A stretch of DNA of 64,000 nucleotides from Nitrosomonas sp. JL21 (lineage in GTDB: Bacteria > Pseudomonadota > Gammaproteobacteria > Burkholderiales > Nitrosomonadaceae): assembly GCF_009833095.1 (NCBI RefSeq), contig NZ_QRCB01000011.1, positions 1 to 64,000 on the forward strand, given 5' to 3'. The notes under the pieces are model-generated. The model saw nothing but the letters and a program-made list of their open reading frames with translations. It made no database searches and was not told where the DNA came from. Positions 45,534-53,443 of this stretch are shown here, piece after piece. The position numbers and the translations under genes are program-made. Numbering within the stretch: position 1 is the first letter of the stretch; every line of letters starts with the position of its first letter.

Positions 45534-48500
45534 CCTCGCATTTCTTTATCGACCGGCCGATTTTTGCGTCAGTGCTTTCGATGATCATTGTGGTGCTTGG
45601 CCTTGTGGCGCTGCAGAAATTACCGATTGCGCAATTCCCGCAAATCACGCCGCCGATGGTGCAGATCGACGCCGATTATCCCGGTGCGAGTGCAGAGGTT
45701 GTGGCGGAAGCCGTGGCGCGCCCGATCGAAGTGCAATTGCCCGGCATCGACAACCTGCTGTACTACGAATCCACCAGCACCAACGACGGCCATATGACGA
45801 TGAAGCTGACGTTCGAGATCGGAACCGATGTGGACATCGCGCAAGTGCAGACGCAGAACCGGCAACGGCTGGCCGAACCGCAACTGCCGGACGAGGTTGT
45901 TCGCCAGGGTATTACCGTCAAAAAGACATCGCCGGATTTATTGGCGGTGGTGGCGTTGAGCTCGACCGATCCCAAGCATGATACGGTTTTCCTGTCAAAT
46001 TACGCACTATTGCGTATCTTGGATAATGTCAAGCGATTACCCGGCGTCGGCGATGCAATCATTTTCGGCGGGCAGAATTATTCGATGCGGTTAATTCTCG
46101 ATCCGGTGCGCATGGCGCAATTGAATGTCACACCGAGCGAGATTGCCGCGGTCGTGCGCGAGCAGAACCGTGATTTCCCAGCCGGCCGGATCGGCCGCGA
46201 ACCGACGCCGAAGGGTACCGAATTGACCATTCCGGTCATTACTCATGGCCGCATGAGCGAAGTGAAGGAATTCGAGGACATGATCATCCGTGCGTATCCG
46301 GATGGCGCGATGGTGCGCATGCGCGATGTCGCTCGCGTCGAATTGGGGGCGCAATCGTATGACTTGCAAGGGCGATGGAACGGCAAACCGAACACTTTCT
46401 TGTTGACATTTCTGGCTCCCGGCGCCAATGCGCTCGAGACTGTCCGGCAAGTCCGCCAGGAAATGGATACGCTCTCAAGAACGTTTCCCGCCGGGGTTTC
46501 TTTTGATATTCCGTACGATACGACGACCTTCATCGATGTGTCGATCCGTGAAGTGGTCAAGACGCTCGGTGAGGCGATGCTGCTGGTCATTCTGGTGGTT
46601 TTCCTGTTTCTGCAAAGTTGGCGCGCAACGCTGATTCCTGCCATTGCTGTGCCGATTTCGCTGATCGGAACGCTTGCCGGTATGGATGCATTGGGATTTT
46701 CGATCAACACGCTGACGCTGTTCGGCATGGTGCTGGCGATCGGTATTGTCGTGGACGATGCCATCGTGGTGGTCGAGAATGTCGAGCGCCACATGACGCA
46801 AGACGGCTTGGCGCCGGTCGATGCGGCCAAGAAAGCGATGAGCGAAGTGACCGGACCGGTGATTGCGATCGTATTGGTACTGGCCGCGGTGTTTGTGCCG
46901 GTTGCTTTTCTGGGCGGCATTACCGGGGAATTGTATAAGCAGTTTGCGATTACCATTGCTTTGTCGGTGGCGATTTCCGGCTTTGTCGCATTGACGCTGA
47001 GTCCAGCCTTGTGCGCTCTGATTCTGAAGCCGGGACATGGCGCACCCCGTGGGTTCTGGAAATTATTCAACCGCTGGTTCGATTGGACGCAAGCCCGCTA
47101 TGTCGGCACGGTCGGCATCGTGATCAAGCGATCGATATTTGCGCTGGCTATTTTTGCCTGCCTGCTCGTAGCCATTGCCGGTCTGTTCAGGATGATTCCC
47201 GGCAGTTTTCTGCCGGAAGAGGATCAAGGCTATTTCATTACCGTGGTGCAGTTGCCCGATGGCGCTTCGATGCCACGGACCATCGAGGTCCTGAAAAAAA
47301 TCGAAAGTTATTTTCAGTCCATTCCAGCAGTGCATTCAACGGATGCCATGGCGGGTCAAAATTTTGTGTTTAGCACGCGTGGAACCAACCAGGCCACCAT
47401 GTTCATTCCATTGCATCACTGGGATGAGCGCCCGGATCCTGCCCAGCAAGTGCCTGGTTTGATCGGCGCTGCTTTTCAGGAATTCGCGAAAATACCGGAA
47501 GCGTTGATTCTGGCTTTCAATGCGCCATCGATCAGCGGGTTGGGATCGACCGGCGGGTTCTCGGCGCAATTGCAGGATCCGAGTGGCGGTGACTTTGCGG
47601 CATTCGCCGCGGTAGCGCAGGAATTCATTTCTAAAGCGACGGAGCATCCGGCGATTGCGGTGGCTGCGACCAATTTCCGGCTCAGTGCGCCCAGGCTCTA
47701 TGCGAAGGTCGACCGGGAGCGAGCCAAAGCCCTGGGCGTACCGATTTCCGAGGTGTTCGACACAATGCAGGCGTATTTTGGCAATATGTATATCAATGAT
47801 TTCGTTAAATTTGGTCGTATCTATCGAGTCCAGACCGAAGCACTACCGGAATACCGATCGAATCCGGACGACATCAGCAAAATTTATGTCCGTGCAAGAT
47901 CTGGTGAGACTCAGACCATGATTCCGTTGAATTCTGTGGTTACCACCGAATTCAACAGCGGCCCTGATCCAGTGACGCATTTCAATGGCTACAATTCGGC
48001 GTTGGTATTGGGAAGTGCCGCACCCGGATATAGCTCCGGCCAAGCGCTCGAAGCGCTGCAGCAAGTGGCTGACGAAGTCTTGACGCCGCGCGGATATTCC
48101 ATCGATTGGAGCGGAATTTCGTTGCAGGAGCGCAAGGCCAGCGGACAATCGATCTTTGTTTTCGCCTTTGCGCTGTTGATGGTTTTTTTGGTGCTGGCGG
48201 CGTTGTATGAGAGCTGGTCTATTCCGTTTGCGGTGATTCTTGCAATCCCCTTCGGTATTCTGGGCGCATTCGTGGCGATTTGGCTCCGCGAAATGACCAA
48301 TGATATTTATTTTCAGATCGGATTGGTGACATTGATCGGGTTGGCAGCCAAGAATGCGATTCTGATTGTCGAGTTTGCCAACCAACGGGTCAGCGCCGGT
48401 ATGCCGCTGGTTGATGCGGCGTTGGATGCTGCGCGGTTGCGCTTTCGGCCCATCATCATGACATCGATGGCCTTCATTCTGGGGGTTTTACCACTCGTGA

Positions 48501-48646
48501 TGGCGACCGGCGCAGGCGCGGCCAGCCGTAATTCAATCGGAACCGGTGTGTTCGGAGGAATGCTGGCGGCGACTTTTCTGGCTATTTTCTTCGTGCCGCT
48601 ATTTTTTGTGTTGATCGGAAAAATCGCCCGGCGCGCGAAGCGTTAG
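45530..48646 (+). CDS. RND multidrug efflux pump (HAE1/AcrB type)
   Basis: 1038 residues, standard length. Proton-relay residues D409 and D410 (GIVVDDAIVVVENVERHM) and K941 (GLAAKNAILIVEFA) are intact. The start MTSHFFIDRPIFASVLSMII and the two large periplasmic loops fit hydrophobic/amphiphilic efflux pumps, as opposed to heavy-metal pumps (the D-D pair and not the metal-pump signature). It exports drugs or hydrophobic toxicants together with the adaptor encoded immediately upstream. It converges with the response-regulator gene downstream. Confidence 0.94.
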   Translation: MTSHFFIDRPIFASVLSMIIVVLGLVALQKLPIAQFPQITPPMVQIDADYPGASAEVVAEAVARPIEVQLPGIDNLLYYESTSTNDGHMTMKLTFEIGTDVDIAQVQTQNRQRLAEPQLPDEVVRQGITVKKTSPDLLAVVALSSTDPKHDTVFLSNYALLRILDNVKRLPGVGDAIIFGGQNYSMRLILDPVRMAQLNVTPSEIAAVVREQNRDFPAGRIGREPTPKGTELTIPVITHGRMSEVKEFEDMIIRAYPDGAMVRMRDVARVELGAQSYDLQGRWNGKPNTFLLTFLAPGANALETVRQVRQEMDTLSRTFPAGVSFDIPYDTTTFIDVSIREVVKTLGEAMLLVILVVFLFLQSWRATLIPAIAVPISLIGTLAGMDALGFSINTLTLFGMVLAIGIVVDDAIVVVENVERHMTQDGLAPVDAAKKAMSEVTGPVIAIVLVLAAVFVPVAFLGGITGELYKQFAITIALSVAISGFVALTLSPALCALILKPGHGAPRGFWKLFNRWFDWTQARYVGTVGIVIKRSIFALAIFACLLVAIAGLFRMIPGSFLPEEDQGYFITVVQLPDGASMPRTIEVLKKIESYFQSIPAVHSTDAMAGQNFVFSTRGTNQATMFIPLHHWDERPDPAQQVPGLIGAAFQEFAKIPEALILAFNAPSISGLGSTGGFSAQLQDPSGGDFAAFAAVAQEFISKATEHPAIAVAATNFRLSAPRLYAKVDRERAKALGVPISEVFDTMQAYFGNMYINDFVKFGRIYRVQTEALPEYRSNPDDISKIYVRARSGETQTMIPLNSVVTTEFNSGPDPVTHFNGYNSALVLGSAAPGYSSGQALEALQQVADEVLTPRGYSIDWSGISLQERKASGQSIFVFAFALLMVFLVLAALYESWSIPFAVILAIPFGILGAFVAIWLREMTNDIYFQIGLVTLIGLAAKNAILIVEFANQRVSAGMPLVDAALDAARLRFRPIIMTSMAFILGVLPLVMATGAGAASRNSIGTGVFGGMLAATFLAIFFVPLFFVLIGKIARRAKR

Positions 48647-48749
48647 CACTGCATGTTTCGTGCTGGATGAGGGGAGATGCCTAAAGATTTTCGGAGTGTT
48701 CGCGATGACCAGAAGGGGCAAGAAGTGCAAAGAACACCTAGTCTCCCTC

Positions 48750-49358
48750 TCAGTTTGCCGCGCGGACGATACGGGCGAGGTCGAGTAAATTACTGGCGCC
48801 GGTTTTGAGCATGATCTTGGATTTGTGGATTTCGACGGTGCGGTAACTGATGCCCAGGTAGGAGGCAATTTCCTTATTGGAACGCCCTTCGACAGCCAGA
48901 ATCATGACCTCTCGCTCACGCTCGGTCAGTTTGGCCAGGCAGGCAATGGCATCCTGGTTGTAGACCAGATCCTCAACCCGTTTTTCCGCTTCGATGAAAG
49001 CAGCTCGCACGCAGATCAAAAGCTTCTCCCGGATCACCGGCTTGGTGAGGAAATCAACCGCGCCAGCCTTCATCGCCCTCACGCTCATTGGAATATCGCC
49101 ATGCCCGGTCAGAAAAATCACCGGCAATACGATATTGCGCTGCGATAATTCTTCTTGCAGTTGCAATCCATCCATATCGGGCATTTTGACATCGATCAGG
49201 ATGCAACCGAAAAAATCCGGCCGGTAAGCGTCCAGGAAAGCTCTGGCGTTTTCAAAGGCGCGAACGCGAATCTGCGCCTGTTCGATCATCAGTGTGAGCG
49301 AATCGCGCACGGCAGCGTCGTCATCGACGATATAAACGATGGGTTCGCGACTTTTCAT
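48750..49358 (-). CDS. FixJ/NarL-type response regulator
   Basis: 202 residues: REC domain (about 6-120) with phospho-acceptor D56 (CILIDVKMPDMDG) and a LuxR-type helix-turn-helix (about 140-195; TEREREVMILAVEGRSNKEI, SYRTVEIHKSKIMLK). The REC-LuxR arrangement with a short linker fits the FixJ/TodT/StyR group. The gene overlaps the upstream kinase gene by four bases and is its cognate regulator. The genes transcribed in the other direction (secreted protein, sbtA, sbtB) begin 0.3 kb from the kinase start, and are the nearest plausible targets. Confidence 0.92.
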   Translation of the reverse strand: MKSREPIVYIVDDDAAVRDSLTLMIEQAQIRVRAFENARAFLDAYRPDFFGCILIDVKMPDMDGLQLQEELSQRNIVLPVIFLTGHGDIPMSVRAMKAGAVDFLTKPVIREKLLICVRAAFIEAEKRVEDLVYNQDAIACLAKLTEREREVMILAVEGRSNKEIASYLGISYRTVEIHKSKIMLKTGASNLLDLARIVRAAN

Positions 49359-50851
49359 GGTGCAAACGGTAACGAAAAATGAAATTTTGCGCCCTGGCCT
49401 GCGTCCGGATCAATCCAAAGCTGGCCGCCATTGGCTTCGATTAGAGCGCGGCTGATATCGAGACCCATGCCGATGCCGGTGGTTTTGGTCGTGAAAAAAG
49501 GCTCGAAGATGCGCTTGGCGATTGCGCGATCCACGCCCGGCCCGTTATCTTGCACGACGACCACCGCCATTTTTTTTCCTGCCATGATATGCCGGGTGGT
49601 GGTGATCGTTAACGTGGGAGCGTCCGATCCTGACATTGCCTCGACGGCATTGCGAAATAGGTTGACCAGGACTTTCTGCACCTGAATGCGATTGCACTGT
49701 ACAGGCGGCAAGTGCTGTTTCAGATGCAACACCAGGTCGAACCACCGGTCATCGTCGGTATACATATTATTCAACGCATCATGAATCAGGTCATTGAGAT
49801 TGATCTGCTCGGTGATCAGTTCACCCTTCTGCAGGAAGGCGAGCAATTCATGCAGGCTTCGGCCTGCGCGCTGCGCTTGTTCCACACAACCTTGCAGCGC
49901 ATTTTTCAAATTGTCCGAATTGAGAACATCATTGTTCAGGGCTTGCAATACCACTTCGCCGTACGCCGAAATCGCAGTCAGCGGTTGATTGAGTTCATGC
50001 GCGATCGCGGAAGCCGTTCGTTCCGCAACCTGCTGCTTGATCATGATTTCCGCTTCCTTGCGCTGCTTGTATTGCTTTTTCTGAAAATCTTTCTGCTCGG
50101 TAATGTCGCGTGTGACGCCGATCAGCCGATTCGCCTGTCCAGCTTCGAAATACACTTGGCCGCGCGCAAATATCCAGCGCTCAAGACCGTTGTTCGGATC
50201 GACGATGCGGTATTCCGCTTTGAATTCGCCATTGGTGGTTGGATCCATGGCTTTGTCGATCGCAGTTTGTCTGGCGGCACGATCTTCCGGATGGATGGCC
50301 GCTACGAATTCTTCGTAATTAACGGTTTTTTCCGAATGCTTGCCCCACAGAATGCGCATTTGCTCGTCCCAGTACACGATATTCCGTTTGAAGTCATAGT
50401 CGAAAATACCGAGTCCTGCTGCCTGCTTGGCCAATCGCAAACGTTCTTCGCTGGCCCGCAGCGCTTCCTGGGCATCCAGGCGCCGGTTGGCGATGTTGAA
50501 CGTGATCAGCACATGTAACTGGTGGGGCATGTTGATAGGGCTGAGACTGATATCCAACAGCATTTCTCTGCCATTGCGGTTCATGGCCACCAATTCATTG
50601 CCCGCTCCCATCGAACATTTGATCGGCCGGGTAAAGAAGAACTCTTGCTGATAGCGGTACTGTTTCCGATAGCGGGGCACGATCAGCATTTCAAGCGTCA
50701 GATCGCTCAACTCGTCGGCAGTATAACCGAACAGTTGCTCCGCGGCTGAATTGACTATTTCGATCCGGCCGGCATCGTCGGTCAACATCATCGCGTCTGC
50801 GCTGGCGTCGAATATCGCCTGGAAACTCAAGTTTTTGAGTGTGTCGATCAA
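49355..50851 (-). CDS. FixL-like PAS sensor histidine kinase
   Basis: 498 residues, cytoplasmic (no clear membrane segments). Two PAS-like domains: about 10-125 (AIFDASADAMMLTDDAGRIE) and 135-255 (AKQAAGLGIFDYDFKRNIVY, with a PAC segment ending ITEQKD). HisKA with H285 in AIAHELNQPLTAISAYGE, typical of the FixL/DctB class, then HATPase with DNGPGVDRAIAKRIFEPF and GIGMGLDISRALIE. No heme-binding FixL histidine could be assigned by eye, so the signal is unknown. It lies upstream of the FixJ-like gene with a four-base overlap. Confidence 0.9.
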   Translation of the reverse strand: MIDTLKNLSFQAIFDASADAMMLTDDAGRIEIVNSAAEQLFGYTADELSDLTLEMLIVPRYRKQYRYQQEFFFTRPIKCSMGAGNELVAMNRNGREMLLDISLSPINMPHQLHVLITFNIANRRLDAQEALRASEERLRLAKQAAGLGIFDYDFKRNIVYWDEQMRILWGKHSEKTVNYEEFVAAIHPEDRAARQTAIDKAMDPTTNGEFKAEYRIVDPNNGLERWIFARGQVYFEAGQANRLIGVTRDITEQKDFQKKQYKQRKEAEIMIKQQVAERTASAIAHELNQPLTAISAYGEVVLQALNNDVLNSDNLKNALQGCVEQAQRAGRSLHELLAFLQKGELITEQINLNDLIHDALNNMYTDDDRWFDLVLHLKQHLPPVQCNRIQVQKVLVNLFRNAVEAMSGSDAPTLTITTTRHIMAGKKMAVVVVQDNGPGVDRAIAKRIFEPFFTTKTTGIGMGLDISRALIEANGGQLWIDPDAGQGAKFHFSLPFAP

Positions 50852-50893
50852 AATATCTCCCTTTCTCTGAGCTTGGATTGAGATGCCGGTAAA

Positions 50894-50973
50894 GCTTACG
50901 ACAAAACGTAAGCAATTTCCATAAACTCATTGATCCATAAGTGTTTGCCCTTACGTGCTAGCACTAATATTAG
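50894..50973. promoter_or_regulatory. Palindromes between the FixLJ-like genes and the sbt operon
   Basis: A perfect inverted repeat GCTTACG-ACAAAA-CGTAAGC (50894-50913), a further CTTACG half-site at about 50949-50954, and a perfect CTAATATTAG palindrome (50964-50973) lie 40-120 bases upstream of the kinase start and about 190 bases before the secreted protein gene. They are candidate sites for the FixJ-like regulator, which could thereby control both divergent operons. The rest of the 308-base region holds no gene. Confidence 0.4.
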
Positions 50974-51159
50974 CGCCTGTCATTCTCTTGTAGCATTCAC
51001 AAAGGTCAGAAATCAACCATTCTTGCTCATAAATTCTTCACGAATGTCAAGCATATATGAGCAGGAAAAAAGAAAAGTTACTCATCGTCATGAATGACTA
51101 TCTTTTCTGGGATTTGTTCTCGCGGCGTCAAGTTAACGTTTAACCGACTGGAGACTGCA

Positions 51160-51540
51160 ATGAAAAACAGACTAATCGCTGATGCATTGATTGTGATTGT
51201 TCTTTCTATGCTACCGAATAGCCTAATGGCAGCCGATGCTTCTGCCAATCGACCGGCAGAGCAGAAATCGTCTCTTGAACGTACGTGCGAGCAACCCGCA
51301 CAACTGATTCCTATGCTGATGGGGCACACCAACCTGGCGCAATTTGCTTCATTGGGTCTGCAATTTCCCGAAGAAACGCTCGATCCGGTCAAAAAGGATC
51401 GAGTCATTCAAATTCGTGAAACACAGCAACCTTTAAAGCTCAACGTTCCTTGTTTGCTTAACCACAGTGAGGTGAAGTACGACGGCATGCACAGGATAAC
51501 GCCATGTCGTCCGGCAGGACAGCGTTTCATGAGCATATGA
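51160..51540 (+). CDS. Small secreted protein upstream of sbtA
   Basis: 126 residues from the ATG at 51160 (MKNRLIADALIVIVL; GGAGACTGCA upstream). It has a signal peptide ending near SLMA-A (24). The mature protein is small, with three cysteines (ERTCEQPAQLIP, NVPCLLNHS and TPCRPAG). I do not recognise the family. It lies 49 bases before sbtA on the same strand and may belong to the bicarbonate transporter unit. Its role there is unknown. Confidence 0.55.
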   Translation: MKNRLIADALIVIVLSMLPNSLMAADASANRPAEQKSSLERTCEQPAQLIPMLMGHTNLAQFASLGLQFPEETLDPVKKDRVIQIRETQQPLKLNVPCLLNHSEVKYDGMHRITPCRPAGQRFMSI

Positions 51541-51589
51541 CCATCGGGTTTTTCTTGTTAATTTAATTTTGCGTATAAGGAGTATCACT

Positions 51590-52612
51590 ATGTCAATCTC
51601 CAGTCTTCTCGTACCGGCGATATTGTTCTTTGCGTTGGGTATGTTTGCTTGTCTCATCAAATCGGATCTCAAATTTCCGCCAGACATGCACAAAATGATC
51701 GTGATCTATTTGCTGATCGGTATTGGGCTGCATGGCGGCAAGGAACTTGCCGGATCCAATATGGCGGATGCTCTACCCGCGGTATGGGCTGCGCTTGCAT
51801 TTGGATGCGGACTTCCTATCATCGCGTATATCATCTTGCGATGGTTGGGGAAAATCGATCCACTCAATGCCGCAGCCATTTCCGCGCATTATGGCTCGGT
51901 GAGCGCAGGTACTTACATGACGGCAGTTGCTTTCCTGGCTGGTCTGGGCGTCACGTACGAAGCTTATCCCGTCATTATGCTGGCGATCATGGAATCTCCG
52001 GCGATCATGATCGGCTTGGTTCTGGCGGGGTATTCCCGTCGTATTCTGGGCGGTGCGGCCAAGAATGACAAAGGAATGATGAAGCATCTGGTCATCGATG
52101 CCTTTACCAACGGTAGTATTCTGTTGTTGTTCGGTGCAATGGCGATTGGCTGGATGGTTTCGGAACCCAGCTACAAAAAGATCGAGCCTTTCTTTGAACT
52201 GATTTTCATGGGTGCGCTGTGTATTTTCCTGTGTGATATGGGGATGGAAGCTGGCAAAAGATTATCTGAATTCAAGTCGGTGGGTGTTTTCCTGGTCAGC
52301 TTTGGCATTGCCATGCCCTTGATTGGTGCGGCAGTCGGTTTGTTCGTGGGTCATTTCCTGCTGGGTTATTCCGTAGGAGGCATCACGCTGGTGACTGTGT
52401 TGGCCGCGAGCTGCTCCTATATTGCGGTTCCCCCCGCAATGCGGCTGGCGGTTCCGGAAGCCAATCCGTCGTTTTATCTGACCTTGTCGCTCGGCGTTAC
52501 TTTCCCGTTCAATGTGGTGGTCGGTATTCCCAGCTATTATGCGGCAGCGCAGTATTTGCATGAAACTTATTATCCATGGGGTACGGTAGCGCAGGTCGCC
52601 CTAAATCAATGA
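51590..52612 (+). CDS. sbtA: Sodium-dependent bicarbonate permease SbtA
   Basis: 340 residues from the ATG at 51590 (ATAAGGAGT upstream); the longer reading from 51569 is not supported. About ten membrane segments in two inverted halves. The motifs HYGSVSAGTYMTAVAFL and ASCSYIAVPPAMRLAVPEANP are the discontinuous-helix regions that carry the bicarbonate and sodium sites in SbtA (PF05982). It imports bicarbonate at the inner membrane for carbon fixation. It is followed by the PII-like SbtB gene 52 bases later. This pairing is well known from cyanobacteria and also occurs in other autotrophs. Confidence 0.9.
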   Translation: MSISSLLVPAILFFALGMFACLIKSDLKFPPDMHKMIVIYLLIGIGLHGGKELAGSNMADALPAVWAALAFGCGLPIIAYIILRWLGKIDPLNAAAISAHYGSVSAGTYMTAVAFLAGLGVTYEAYPVIMLAIMESPAIMIGLVLAGYSRRILGGAAKNDKGMMKHLVIDAFTNGSILLLFGAMAIGWMVSEPSYKKIEPFFELIFMGALCIFLCDMGMEAGKRLSEFKSVGVFLVSFGIAMPLIGAAVGLFVGHFLLGYSVGGITLVTVLAASCSYIAVPPAMRLAVPEANPSFYLTLSLGVTFPFNVVVGIPSYYAAAQYLHETYYPWGTVAQVALNQ

Positions 52613-52664
52613 TGAATGACTGTTTTGATATTGAACTGAATCAATTTAACTTTTGGAGAGAATC

Positions 52665-52994
52665 ATGGCGCTAGAACCAGGAATGTTACTCAGAATGAAG
52701 CGAATAGACGTTGTCGTCACCGGGGAATCGCTCGAACATGTCATCAAAATGTTCAAAGATGCCCAGGTGCGTGGTTACACTGTTATTAAAGAAGCCGGTG
52801 GGCTGGGTTCAACCGGGGAACGCAATCCTGAAGATTATATTCTGCGGGAACCGAATGCGGTCATCGTGGTGGCCTGCGAAGAAACCCAGGCGGAAAAAAT
52901 TGTCAAAATCCTGCAACCCGAGTTGAAACGATTCGGCGGCATGTGCCTCGTCTCCGATTGTGAATGGGTGACAGGTCCGGCCGTGTCTTATTGA
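52665..52994 (+). CDS. sbtB: PII-like signalling protein SbtB
   Basis: 109 residues from the ATG at 52665 (TTTTGGAGAGAATC upstream). It has the small ferredoxin-like PII fold: strand MKRIDVVVTGESLEHVIKMFK, T-loop region (residues about 36-56, with GGLGSTGERNPED) and the last strand EWVTGPAVSY. It regulates SbtA by binding adenine nucleotides such as cAMP. The cyanobacterial C-terminal loop with a redox-active cysteine pair is absent. It closes the sbtA-sbtB unit; hairpins at 53065-53120 follow. Confidence 0.88.
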   Translation: MALEPGMLLRMKRIDVVVTGESLEHVIKMFKDAQVRGYTVIKEAGGLGSTGERNPEDYILREPNAVIVVACEETQAEKIVKILQPELKRFGGMCLVSDCEWVTGPAVSY

Positions 52995-53064
52995 CGATCC
53001 TTTGAGCTTCTGACAGCGCTGCGCATGCGGCGCAGTGGTTTTCGAAGTTTTCCTTACCTCCTCT

Positions 53065-53120
53065 CGACGATGTCATTCGTCGATCTCTGGCAACTCTCGG
53101 CTGATTCAGGCCGGGAGTTG
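53065..53120 (+). terminator. Tandem hairpins after sbtB
   Basis: First hairpin CGACGA/TCGTCG with a six-base loop (53065-53082); second, an 11-pair stem CAACTCTCGGC/GCCGGGAGTTG (one U-G pair) with an eight-base loop (53091-53120), followed by GTTTTG. The second is a good terminator candidate for the sbt unit; the first is a weaker companion. Confidence 0.55.
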
Positions 53121-53443
53121 GTTTTGCCAGCTCATTGCCTATTGATCCCATAACTGGGTGCTGCCTGACAGAAATTAAGAAATGAAGGTTGCGGCACAGT
53201 GCATTTTTGCTTCCCTCTGCACTCTCTCACCGGTCACCTTGAAGAGAGAAATTCCTTTCTGTGATTCTCGAGAAGTTGCCAGGAACCGGGTAGTGCCCGG
53301 CAGTACCCTGAAGTCACTAGGGGTTTGCGCTTAGGTATTCGCACGGATTTTTCTGACCTTCATTCACAAATAGAATTTGAGCAACTGTCGATCCACTGTG
53401 TTGATTTTTTAAATGTGAAGAATAGTACTGAAAGGAGAATAAA
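53121..53443. other. Intergenic region upstream of the porin gene
   Basis: About 320 bases without a gene. It contains GC-rich inverted-repeat-like sequence around 53280-53330 (GGGTAGTGCCCGGCAGTACCC) that could fold as a leader structure. AAAGGAGAA precedes the porin start. A promoter could not be assigned by eye. Confidence 0.3.

Noticed and set aside
46243-47070. 275-codon minus-strand frame inside the RND pump gene
   Set aside because: Antisense of a standard AcrB-type gene; sequence is Thr/Ser/Arg-rich and unlike a real protein.
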